From NCBI GenBank assembly GCA_030653035.1, contig JAUSAB010000074.1:1-33926 (forward strand): a DNA stretch of 33,926 nucleotides. The letters are read 5' to 3'. Within the stretch, counting starts at the first letter, position 1; each line of letters opens with the position of its first letter. Positions 22,774-30,678 of this stretch are shown one piece after another. Source of the stretch: Desulfocapsaceae bacterium. GTDB taxonomy: Bacteria; Desulfobacterota; Desulfobulbia; Desulfobulbales; Desulfocapsaceae. Under the pieces are notes generated by a model. It worked only from the letters and a program-made list of their open reading frames with translations, was not told the DNA's origin and did not search any database. The translations under genes and the position numbers were made by a program.

Positions 22774-25700
22774 ATGTCACGAAAAATGGTCACCATTGAC
22801 GGCAATCAGGCCTGTACGCACGTTGCCTATGCCACCAGCGAAGTCATCACCATCTACCCCATCACCCCATCTACCCCGATGGCCGCTGAGTCAGATACCA
22901 AATCAGCCAGCCTGCAGGAAAACATCTGGAACTCCGTCCCTGTTGTCACCCAGATGCAGTCTGAGGCTGGCGTTGCCGGTTCCCTGCATGGCTCGCTTGC
23001 CACCGGTTCCCTGTGCACCACCTTTACCGCGTCGCAGGGACTGTTGTTGATGATCCCCAACATGTACAAGATCGCCGGTGAACTCACCCCCACCGTTTTT
23101 CATGTGACCGCCCGCTCCATCGCCTGCCAGGGACTCTCCATCTTCGGCGACCATGGCGACATTAACGCTGTCCGCCAGACCGGTTGGGGCCTGCTTGCCT
23201 CCCAGAATGTCCAGGAATGTATGGATATGGCCCTGATTGTGACCCAGGCATCTCTGGCCTCCCGGATTCCTTTTGTCCATTTCTTTGACGGTTTCCGCAC
23301 CTCGCATGAGATCCAGAAGATCGAGGAATTGAGCCGCGAAGATATGGCCGCCATGATTGACGAAGACCTGATCGTGGCCCATCGCGAGCGCGCCCTCAGC
23401 CCTGACCGTCCCACCATCCGCGGCACCGCCCAGAACCCTGATGTCTACTTTACCGGCCGCGAGACCGTCAACAAATATTACAACGCGTTGCCCGGTATCG
23501 TTCAGGATACCATGGACAAATTCGCCGGCATTACCGGCCGTCAGTATCACCTCTTTGATTATTATGGTGACGAGGACGCTGAAGATGTTGTGGTCATGAT
23601 GGCCTCCGGCTGCGAGACCGTAGCCGCCACCATCGATCACCTGATGGCCCAGGACAAGCGGGTGGGTATGGTTATTGTCCGTCTGTACCGTCCTTTTGAC
23701 TGCAAGGCCATGGTTAACGCCCTGCCACCAACGGTTGAACGTATCACCGTTCTTGACCGTACCAAAGAACCAGGTTGCGCCGGCGAGCCTCTCTATCTCG
23801 ACGTCCGCGCCGCAGTTGGCGAGGCCACCGAGAACAATATCGCCGCCTACCAGCCACTGATCCTCTCCGGCCGCTATGGCCTGGGATCTGCTGAATTTAC
23901 GCCGGCCATGGCCAAGGCGGTTTTTGACAACATGGCCACCATGGCCCCCAAAAACCACTTCTGCGTCGGACCCAACGATGACGTAACCGGCTCCAGTCTC
24001 GATTACGACAAGAATTTCAGCATCGAGGGCAAGGACGTTGTCCGCGCCATGTTCTACGGCCTTGGTTCCGACGGCACCGTTGGTGCCAACAAGAACAGCA
24101 TCAAGATCATCGGCACCGAGACCGACAACTCAGCCCAGGGCTATTTTGTCTACGACTCTAAGAAATCGGGATCAATCACCACCTCCCATCTGCGGTTCGG
24201 TAAGAATCCGATTGTGGCGCCCTATCTTATCAATAAGGCCAACTTTATCGCCTGCCACAATTCCAACTTTCTTGACCAGTACGACATGCTCCGTAACCTG
24301 GAAGAAGGCGGCACCTTCCTCCTGACCACCAGCTTCAACGCCAAACAGATCTGGGCTGAGCTGCCAAACCAGGTCCAGAAGACCCTGATCCAGAAGAAAG
24401 CCAAGTTCTACATCATTGATGCCATCGCCCTCGGCCAGGCCTTAGGACTGGGAGCCCGCATCAATATGATCATGCAAACCGCCTTCTTCCTGATCTCAGG
24501 CATCCTCACCAAGGAAGATGCAATTGCCGCCATCAAGGGCGCAATCAAAAAGACCTATGGCAAGAAAGGTGACAAGGTTGTGGAAATGAACTACAGCGCC
24601 GTTGATGCCGCCGTCAAGAACATCGTTGAGGTCAAGCTGGGTAAATCCACCAGTGGCCATGACATGCCGCCCACCGTTCCCGAAAATGCGCCTGACTTCG
24701 TCAAAGAAGTCACCGCCACCATGATTGAAGGCAGAGGTGATGAGGTCAAGGTCTCTCAGATGCCTGACGATGGCACCTGGCCAACCGGAACCACCCAGTA
24801 CGAAAAACGGAATATCGGCGTGCAGGTTTCCGAATGGATCCCTGAAAACTGTATCCAGTGCGGCAGATGCTCTCTCGTCTGCCCCCATGCCGCCATCCGG
24901 CTGAAAATCGTCCCTGACCTGAAAAAAGCGCCCAAGGCATTCAAATCTGCAGACGCTGTCGGCACGCAGTTCAAAGGCCAGAAATTTGTGGTCCAGGTCT
25001 TCACCGAAGACTGTTGCGCCTGCACCCAGTGCGTTGCTGTCTGCCCGGCCAAGACCAAGGCCCTGCAGATGGTAGCCAACAGCGAGGAGATCCGCGCCAC
25101 CGAGATCAAGAACGTGGAATATTTCCTCAGTCTACCCGAGGTTAATCCCGCCGAAATTGACCCATCCACCATCAAAGGCAGTCAGCTTTGTCGGCCGCTC
25201 TTTGAGTTCTCCGGCGCCTGTGCCGGATGTGGCGAGACCCCGTATATCAAACTGGTAACCCAGATGTTTGGCGACCGGATGCTGGTTGCCAATGCCACCG
25301 GCTGTTCTTCCATCTATGGCGGCAACCTGCCCACCACCCCGTACTGCAAACGCGCCGACGGACGCGGACCTGCCTGGGCCAACTCGCTGTTTGAGGATAA
25401 TGCCGAGTTCGGTCTCGGCATGCGGGCCTCGGTCAACAAGTTGGGTGCCCAAGCTGCTGAACTGATCAATCAGGCCGTGACCGCCAAACTGATCACCAAG
25501 AAGATGGCCGACGAGATCCTCAATGCCGATCAAAAATCTCAGACCGCCATTGAACAGCAACGGGATCGCGTGGCTCAATTGAAGAGCAAGCTTGCCGGCA
25601 GCAAAGATGTTATTGCCAAACGCCTCCTGCCGGTCGCCGATTATCTGGTGAAAAAATCAGTGTGGATCTTTGGCGGTGACGGCTGGGCCTATGACATTGG

Positions 25701-26310
25701 GTACGGTGGCCTTGACCACGTCCTGGCCTCCGGTGAGAACGTGAACGTCATGATCCTCGATACCGAGGTGTACTCCAACACCGGTGGCCAGATGTCAAAA
25801 TCAACTCCTCGTGCAGCGACCGCCCAGTTTGCGGCAGGCGGCAAGAAGATGCCGAAAAAGGATATCGGCATGATCTTCTCCACCTACGGTAATGTCTATA
25901 TTGCCAAAGTGAGCATGGGCGCCAATCCCATTCAGGTTGCCAAGGCCATTGCCGAGGCCGAGGCCTATGATGGCCCATCGCTCATCATCGCCTATGCCCA
26001 CTGCATCAACCATGGTATCAACATGACCAAGGGTCTGGAGCAGCAGAAGAAGGCGGTTGAATGTGGACACTGGCCGCTGTACCGCTACCACCCTGATCTT
26101 GAGGCCGCGGGCAAGAATCCGCTGACCATCGATTCCAAGGAACCCACCATCACCTTTGCAGAATACGCCATGGCTGAGAACCGCTATCGTATGCTCAAGA
26201 TGATGAATCCAGCCCATGCCGATGAGCTCATGGACCTGTCACAGAAAGATGTGACCAAGTCCTGGAAGTTTCTGAAGGCCCGGGCAGCGGCCCTTGAACC
26301 AGAAAAATAA
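22774..26310 (+). CDS. nifJ: Pyruvate:ferredoxin (flavodoxin) oxidoreductase, single-chain
   Basis: Oxidatively decarboxylates pyruvate with CoA to acetyl-CoA, CO2 and reduced ferredoxin; reversible in anaerobes. The 1,178-residue length is standard for the homodimeric enzyme. Domain I begins with YPITPSTPMA (about 28-37). A two-cluster ferredoxin domain has C693-x2-C696-x2-C699-x3-C703 and C747-x2-C750-x2-C753-x3-C757. The proximal cluster region has C816-x2-C819 (CAGCGETPY) and C1077. The thiamine diphosphate site shows GDGWAYDIGYGG (about 968-979) and DTEVYSNTGGQ. AAAGGAG at 22758-22764 serves the ATG. Codon use is strongly biased to C-ending codons (AAC, ATC, ACC), suggesting high expression. 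Followed by two strong hairpins. Confidence 0.97.
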   Translation: MSRKMVTIDGNQACTHVAYATSEVITIYPITPSTPMAAESDTKSASLQENIWNSVPVVTQMQSEAGVAGSLHGSLATGSLCTTFTASQGLLLMIPNMYKIAGELTPTVFHVTARSIACQGLSIFGDHGDINAVRQTGWGLLASQNVQECMDMALIVTQASLASRIPFVHFFDGFRTSHEIQKIEELSREDMAAMIDEDLIVAHRERALSPDRPTIRGTAQNPDVYFTGRETVNKYYNALPGIVQDTMDKFAGITGRQYHLFDYYGDEDAEDVVVMMASGCETVAATIDHLMAQDKRVGMVIVRLYRPFDCKAMVNALPPTVERITVLDRTKEPGCAGEPLYLDVRAAVGEATENNIAAYQPLILSGRYGLGSAEFTPAMAKAVFDNMATMAPKNHFCVGPNDDVTGSSLDYDKNFSIEGKDVVRAMFYGLGSDGTVGANKNSIKIIGTETDNSAQGYFVYDSKKSGSITTSHLRFGKNPIVAPYLINKANFIACHNSNFLDQYDMLRNLEEGGTFLLTTSFNAKQIWAELPNQVQKTLIQKKAKFYIIDAIALGQALGLGARINMIMQTAFFLISGILTKEDAIAAIKGAIKKTYGKKGDKVVEMNYSAVDAAVKNIVEVKLGKSTSGHDMPPTVPENAPDFVKEVTATMIEGRGDEVKVSQMPDDGTWPTGTTQYEKRNIGVQVSEWIPENCIQCGRCSLVCPHAAIRLKIVPDLKKAPKAFKSADAVGTQFKGQKFVVQVFTEDCCACTQCVAVCPAKTKALQMVANSEEIRATEIKNVEYFLSLPEVNPAEIDPSTIKGSQLCRPLFEFSGACAGCGETPYIKLVTQMFGDRMLVANATGCSSIYGGNLPTTPYCKRADGRGPAWANSLFEDNAEFGLGMRASVNKLGAQAAELINQAVTAKLITKKMADEILNADQKSQTAIEQQRDRVAQLKSKLAGSKDVIAKRLLPVADYLVKKSVWIFGGDGWAYDIGYGGLDHVLASGENVNVMILDTEVYSNTGGQMSKSTPRAATAQFAAGGKKMPKKDIGMIFSTYGNVYIAKVSMGANPIQVAKAIAEAEAYDGPSLIIAYAHCINHGINMTKGLEQQKKAVECGHWPLYRYHPDLEAAGKNPLTIDSKEPTITFAEYAMAENRYRMLKMMNPAHADELMDLSQKDVTKSWKFLKARAAALEPEK

Positions 26311-26318
26311 TCTAGCCG

Positions 26319-26351
26319 TTTGAGCCTGCTCTTTCAGAGAGCAGGCTCAAA
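26319..26351 (+). terminator. First hairpin after PFOR
   Basis: TTTGAGCCTGCTCT (26319-26332) and AGAGCAGGCTCAAA (26338-26351) form a perfect 14-bp stem with a 5-base loop, 8 bases after the PFOR stop. The U-tract is weak (AATCTTC), so it may chiefly protect the mRNA 3' end. Confidence 0.75.
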
Positions 26352-26364
26352 AATCTTCACCCAT

Positions 26365-26406
26365 AAAAAAGGGGTTTCGGAAACTGCTTTCCGAAACCCC
26401 TTTTTT
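26365..26406. terminator. Second, bidirectional terminator between PFOR and the Cys-cluster gene
   Basis: A perfect 19-bp stem: six A then GGGGTTTCGGAAA (26365-26383), loop CTGC, and the inverse arm ending in a T-run (26388-26406). A-tract and T-tract flanks make it functional in both directions for the convergent genes. Confidence 0.92.
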
Positions 26407-26419
26407 TATTATGCGCTTA

Positions 26420-26447
26420 CAGCTTTCAATTTTCAGCTTTCAGCTTT
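26420..26447. repeat. AGCTTTCA/AGCTTTTC simple repeat at the 3' end of the Cys-cluster gene
   Basis: CAGCTTTCA, TTTTCAGCTTT and CAGCTTTTTTT follow each other. Read leftward this is an iterated AAAGCTGA unit, and it supplies the final codons (KKAES) and stop of the minus-strand gene. It looks like a short-unit expansion. Confidence 0.6.
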
Positions 26448-27383
26448 TTTTTCCATTTCCCGCTGCTGTTTGATATTTTCATAATCCTGAACCGATTCCA
26501 AAACAGACTCATCCTGACGCTGCTTGATTTCTACTACCTTGGCCTGGATTTTGTCCTCTCGGATCTTCATGCCCTGGGCACCAAACAGGGTTGCGGCCAG
26601 ATATTTAAAGGAGAAGAGCATGAGTTCCACATCATCTTCTTTAATCTTGGCAACCGTCTCATCATCAATAACAAAGGTGTCAAGGAAAGAACTCTCAAAG
26701 ACAAAGGTACGAAAATGATCAAGATCGGTTGAAGCCATAAAGAACATGCGCTTGGCCTGCTCCGAGAGGGTGGCCTGATGCCCGAATGATTTACGGCGCA
26801 TTACCAGACGCAGCCACTCCTTGTTCATCTCATCACGCACATCAACGCCCTGATCCGCACGCCATTCACGGACCGTCCACTCCTTGTCTTCTTCAAATCC
26901 CTTACAGTGTTCTTCCTTGACGATAAAGAAAAATTTTTCTTCGTCGTTCTGGTCTCCATCCTTACTCTTGTTATCACCACCCTCATGGAAATCGGCCATA
27001 CCCACAGGATAATAACGACAGGCAGAAGGCCGATCACTATAGACCGTGCATCCCTCCGGGGTCACAAAAGGACATTTCTGATCATCTTCACGCAGCTTAA
27101 TAGCCACTCCTGGCATGTCGGTCTGTTCAAGATAGACAGGAGTGGCATACTGATGCAGAAACTCATGAGCCGGCAGATTCAACCGTTTTCTCAACTGCAA
27201 GATGTCATAAGGGGTCAAGATAATTTTGATTCCTCCACAACAGGCGGTAAAACATTTCACCCCTGGATGACAGCGAAACTTGATTTTGCTGTCCAAGGTC
27301 AGCTTTTGCGGCAGGATATTGGATGGATTTATTGCTTTACCAAAAAGAACCTTCTCTTTACCGCTCATATTTTGTTCATTCAT
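26433..27383 (-). CDS. YkgJ-family cysteine-cluster protein
   Basis: A 316-residue soluble protein with the YkgJ/CxxCxxCC-type zinc or iron-sulfur cluster motif. Cys residues are C38, C44, C48, C49 (KCFTACC), C104 and C112, C122 in SACRYYP, and C160. After the cluster domain comes an acidic, Asp/Lys-rich insert (about 134-150), then a helical C-terminal half of about 150 residues ending in a charged coil. Members of this family are widespread in anaerobes but mostly uncharacterised; metal delivery or Fe-S binding is assumed. The ATG is preceded by GGTGAGAG. The last codons fall in a simple repeat. It is convergent with PFOR, which is suggestive but not evidence of a link. Confidence 0.88.
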   Translation of the reverse strand: MNEQNMSGKEKVLFGKAINPSNILPQKLTLDSKIKFRCHPGVKCFTACCGGIKIILTPYDILQLRKRLNLPAHEFLHQYATPVYLEQTDMPGVAIKLREDDQKCPFVTPEGCTVYSDRPSACRYYPVGMADFHEGGDNKSKDGDQNDEEKFFFIVKEEHCKGFEEDKEWTVREWRADQGVDVRDEMNKEWLRLVMRRKSFGHQATLSEQAKRMFFMASTDLDHFRTFVFESSFLDTFVIDDETVAKIKEDDVELMLFSFKYLAATLFGAQGMKIREDKIQAKVVEIKQRQDESVLESVQDYENIKQQREMEKKAES

Positions 27384-27536
27384 ACTCTCACCCTATATCA
27401 AATTTTGGTTATCAGATTGCCAGATCAGCAAACGATAAAAAAAGGAAAAATGCATCCACAGAATTTTAGATAATAAACATATACCCTTTCACTGTCAAAC
27501 CTATTTCATGACCGTTACACAATGATATTCATCCCC

Positions 27537-27565
27537 TTGCAGTTTACTGCAAAAATCCTTATAGT
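27537..27565 (+). promoter_or_regulatory. Possible sigma-70 promoter for the small ORF-PHP unit
   Basis: TTGCAG (27537-27542), 17 bases, then TATAGT (27560-27565). The predicted start near 27572 leaves about 65 bases to the ATG at 27638. It is the best candidate in the 250-base gap after the divergent Cys-cluster gene. Confidence 0.5.
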
Positions 27566-27637
27566 CACTTCACAATACACACTGTACTAATGTTTACAAT
27601 TATCCATCATCGCTGTTGAGCAACACAGGTATATTCA

Positions 27638-27832
27638 ATGAAGCTTTTTGTCCGACCCATTAATTATGCTCAGGTTCAAACCCTGATCTACCATCTCCCA
27701 GATGGCCCTGCCTTGTCCTTGAACATTGGCGGCATCGGTGAGTTTCTTGATCTGGAACTGGACCTTGGCCATATCTGTGACACCTCCGAGATTGATGGCA
27801 TTGTCCATTTTTTCCCCAAGGGAAACGCCTAA
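27638..27832 (+). CDS. Small hypothetical protein upstream of the PHP gene
   Basis: A 64-residue ORF beginning MKLFVRPINYAQVQ and rich in ordinary protein-like composition (LPDGPALSLNIGGIGEFLD, then an acidic stretch and IDGIVHFFPKG). I do not recognise a family. It lies behind a plausible promoter and ends 21 bases before the PHP start, so it may be the first gene of a two-gene operon. Its ribosome site is weak. A 119-codon frame on the opposite strand overlaps it but has no family signature. It could be a real small protein or a leader ORF. Confidence 0.5.
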   Translation: MKLFVRPINYAQVQTLIYHLPDGPALSLNIGGIGEFLDLELDLGHICDTSEIDGIVHFFPKGNA

Positions 27833-27853
27833 GCACCAATTCATAGCAGCCAG

Positions 27854-28660
27854 ATGCCAAACACCCCACTGATTGATCTCTCTTTCGATGGTCATATGCA
27901 CACCCGATGGTGCCACCATGCCACTGGCACCATGGAAGAGTATGTGCTGTCTGCAATCGACAAGGGCCTGAGTCATATTGTTTTCCTTGAGCATATGGAG
28001 GCAACAGGTGTCAATTACTTTGAGACAACCTGGCTGACCGATCAGGATTTTGATGACTATTTCGCGGAAGGGCAGAAACTGCAGAAGAAGTATGACAACC
28101 AGTTACGAATCGGTTTAGGGGTAGAGGCAGGGTATAGTGTCACCCAACATCAGGAGCTGCAGGATCGCCTGAGCAGACGCTCCTGGGATCAAATCGGAAT
28201 TTCTTACCACTTCATGCCGGTTCAAGGTCAAGCATTTGACTTAAATCTGGTCAGCAGACAAAAGAGAAACGTGCAGGCTATTGCCGAAACAGGTTGTGAG
28301 GGCGTTCTTGACAACTACTTCAATACCCTTATCGAGGCAGTACGCGTCCTCCCCGGCACGGTACTCTGCCATCTGGACGCAGCCTTACGCTTTCAACCCG
28401 ATCTGCAACTTACCCAAGGACACTGGCAACAGATCGAAGAGCTGCTTGACACCGTCAAGACCAAGAACATGGCCCTTGAGATTAACACATCAGGATTTGC
28501 TGTCCGCGGCACGCCTTTTCCAGCACCGGCCATTATCCAGATGGCCATAACCAGAGGAATTCCTCTGGTTGCAGGCTCTGATGCCCACAGAGCAGAGGAC
28601 GTGGGCAGATTCTTTCACCAGCTTCCAAAACTTCTCGGGCAGTTCTCAGCTCTCAAATAA
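27854..28660 (+). CDS. PHP-domain phosphoesterase, histidinol-phosphatase-like
   Basis: A 268-residue PHP-family metal-dependent phosphatase of HisJ/HisK type. Metal-ligand motifs in order: DGHMHTRWCHHA (12-23; H14, H16 and H21/H22), LEH (45-47), a central E/H region (GLGVEAGYS and ISYHFM), CHLD in the second half, and SDAHRAEDVGRFF near the C-terminus. This type hydrolyses L-histidinol phosphate, but many PHP proteins have other phosphoester substrates and no his genes are nearby. The ATG has no clear ribosome site, so translation may be coupled to the small ORF before it. Its last 8 bases overlap the convergent HEAT-REC gene. Confidence 0.87.
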   Translation: MPNTPLIDLSFDGHMHTRWCHHATGTMEEYVLSAIDKGLSHIVFLEHMEATGVNYFETTWLTDQDFDDYFAEGQKLQKKYDNQLRIGLGVEAGYSVTQHQELQDRLSRRSWDQIGISYHFMPVQGQAFDLNLVSRQKRNVQAIAETGCEGVLDNYFNTLIEAVRVLPGTVLCHLDAALRFQPDLQLTQGHWQQIEELLDTVKTKNMALEINTSGFAVRGTPFPAPAIIQMAITRGIPLVAGSDAHRAEDVGRFFHQLPKLLGQFSALK

Positions 28661-30272
28661 ACTCGGCCATCGCCGCTTTCAAGGATACCGCATTAAAAGG
28701 CTTCTGAATAATCTTGCTCACCCCGGCAACGAAGGCAGCCTTGTTATCATTCGCCTCGTTTTGGGTAGTAACCATGATCACCGGCAACTCAGCAGGTGAA
28801 TATTTCTTCCGTATCTTGGCCGTCAGGTCTACCCCGGTGATCTCCGGCATGTTCAGATCAGTCAAGACCATGGCCGGTTTCTCTTTCTCCAGCCACTCAA
28901 GGGCTGATGCCGGAAATTCAAACAATACCGGTTCATAGCCCAATTCATGCAAGGTGGCCTTGTAGATGTTAAGAATCATCCGGGAGTCATCCACGGCCAC
29001 AATTTTTCGTTTAACCGATTCCTTTTCCGTGCCATCCAGCAGTCTTGCGAAATCATCCATCCCCGCACCTTTTAACAATGCATGGTAATGTTGTCTTGTA
29101 TCCTGATGGGCGTGAGGCAGATAGATCATGGCCATTTCCTGGAAGTATGCCTCACCGGCAAGACTCATGAAAATCTTATCAACCTGACTATTGACGATGA
29201 TCTTGGTGATATGCCGCGCATCATCATCCTTTTCCATCAACAGATTCTTGATACCCGCCACCAAAATATCAGAATAGTTCCGATCTATGGCCCTGGCAGC
29301 AGCCATACACACATGATCTTCTTTATCCGTCAAACCTGCGGCCAAGGTGTAGGCCCCTTTTCGTAGAGGCAGAAGGGCCAGGGACTCATAGGCCGCAAAA
29401 CGGACATTGGCACTCTTGGGCTCACGCCCCAGCAATTTTCTGATCGACGTAATTGCCGACTCATCGCCGATATCACCGAGAACATTCAAGGTATGAATCT
29501 GGAAATCCGCATCATCATCTCGTAAAAGATTCTCTATCAGGTTGGGTACAGCCTTGGCTCCGATGCGCACAATCTCCTGTTTCGCATAGGTCCGCATATG
29601 GGCATAGTGGGAGCGCAGGGTTTCATTCAATTTTTCCAGGGACACCTGATCCTGGACATCGGCAAAGATAGAGAGGATCATAAAATCAAGTTCATTATCT
29701 GTCCCCATCCGCTCGGCCAGACGATGCATGGCCGTCGGTGTTCCGACCTGGCCAAGCGCCTGAACTGCCGCGATAATCAAATCTCGATTGGCGGCATAAA
29801 GATAATCCGTCAGGAGATTAATAGCCTCAGGGTCGCCAATCAGGCCAAGGGTCTCCAGAACAAGTTTGATCTCCGCTTCATCCTGGGATCCGGCGACCAG
29901 CTCCATCAAGGCCAGAGTTGAATCATCAGAACGAAGCTCACCGGCAACCTGAATCAGATACTGTTTCCCTTTGATCTTTGGATTGACGAGAAAACCACTC
30001 AACAGCTCAGGATAGGCCAGCAGTTGTGAAATCAGTGTTTCCTTGATAATTGGCAGTTCAGCGGCCAACGCGGCATGATCGGCGAGCAGATACAGCAGCT
30101 GAGGAATACTGAATGACACTTCACCGCGGGTCAGCTCATAGATCAGACGATTCTGGGTCTTTTTATCAACATCACCCAGATGGGAAAGAACCAGCTGTGT
30201 CTTCATGGCGTCGCCGGTTTTTATATTATCCTGAATTTCCTCAATCATATGCTGGGGATTTAGATCAGCCAT
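28653..30272 (-). CDS. HEAT-repeat protein with C-terminal response-regulator receiver
   Basis: A 539-residue soluble protein. About 1-400 are helical HEAT/PBS-lyase-like repeats (for example GLIGDPEAINLLTDYL, GQVGTPTAMHRLAE and GDIGDESAITSIRKLL), a protein-binding solenoid. About 418-539 form a receiver domain with D428/D429, phosphoacceptor D472 in LTDLNMP, the TT switch region and K524 in QKPF. The usual order (receiver first, output last) is reversed, so phosphorylation could gate the solenoid's binding of a partner. It has a good ribosome site (GGAAGGA). No kinase is adjacent; the window's orphan kinases are candidates. It overlaps the convergent PHP gene by 8 bases. The partner is unknown. 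Confidence 0.88.
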   Translation of the reverse strand: MADLNPQHMIEEIQDNIKTGDAMKTQLVLSHLGDVDKKTQNRLIYELTRGEVSFSIPQLLYLLADHAALAAELPIIKETLISQLLAYPELLSGFLVNPKIKGKQYLIQVAGELRSDDSTLALMELVAGSQDEAEIKLVLETLGLIGDPEAINLLTDYLYAANRDLIIAAVQALGQVGTPTAMHRLAERMGTDNELDFMILSIFADVQDQVSLEKLNETLRSHYAHMRTYAKQEIVRIGAKAVPNLIENLLRDDDADFQIHTLNVLGDIGDESAITSIRKLLGREPKSANVRFAAYESLALLPLRKGAYTLAAGLTDKEDHVCMAAARAIDRNYSDILVAGIKNLLMEKDDDARHITKIIVNSQVDKIFMSLAGEAYFQEMAMIYLPHAHQDTRQHYHALLKGAGMDDFARLLDGTEKESVKRKIVAVDDSRMILNIYKATLHELGYEPVLFEFPASALEWLEKEKPAMVLTDLNMPEITGVDLTAKIRKKYSPAELPVIMVTTQNEANDNKAAFVAGVSKIIQKPFNAVSLKAAMAEFI

Positions 30273-30404
30273 ATCATTCCTTCCAAATTATGTTAGTGAA
30301 TTATTCACCTGTTCCAGTTTCATGGCAAACTGGTACGACACTGTTCGACAAACTCCTGTATCATGGAGGGAACACCATTTTTTTAAAAAAGTCACTTGTA
30401 AAAA

Positions 30405-30434
30405 TTTATAGCACAGAGAAACAAGAACTGTCCA
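30405..30434 (-). promoter_or_regulatory. Possible promoter for the HEAT-REC gene
   Basis: On the minus strand TGGACA (30434-30429), an 18-base spacer, then TATAAA (30410-30405). It would give a leader of about 125 bases. The sequence between it and the gene is AT-rich with no ORF. Confidence 0.35.
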
Positions 30435-30578
30435 CAAAATCAGAACAAAAAAGCTGGACTGCTGCCTGTCTTCTGTTCAGCAAATAAGAGAGGCAAATGG
30501 CGGCAGACAAATGACCAAAAATTCGTATCATTTATTTACCGCCCCCTTGCCCTATCCCTGATGTATCAACAGCAACTT

Positions 30579-30630
30579 AGGGGCCGTTAAGAAATAACCT
30601 TTACTTTTTATCCATTTCTTTACGGCCCCT
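30579..30630. repeat. 17-bp inverted repeat with 18-base loop
   Basis: AGGGGCCGTTAAGAAAT (30579-30595) faces ATTTCTTTACGGCCCCT (30614-30630) with one mismatch. It lies in the 406-base gap between the HEAT-REC and CoADR-rhodanese genes, 48 bases beyond the latter's stop. No U-tract follows either way, so it may be a small dispersed element as readily as a terminator. The rest of the gap holds no gene. Confidence 0.6.
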
Positions 30631-30678
30631 TATGCCGCGAATGATATTGGATTGTCTGAGTTATTTTTGAACAACGGC

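Noticed and set aside
22903-23958. A 351-codon leftward frame inside PFOR
   Set aside because: It is a GC-bias shadow of the highly expressed PFOR gene and has no motif of its own.
27635-27994. A 119-codon leftward ORF over the small ORF and the PHP start
   Set aside because: It covers the conserved PHP N-terminal motif on the other strand and has no recognisable family.
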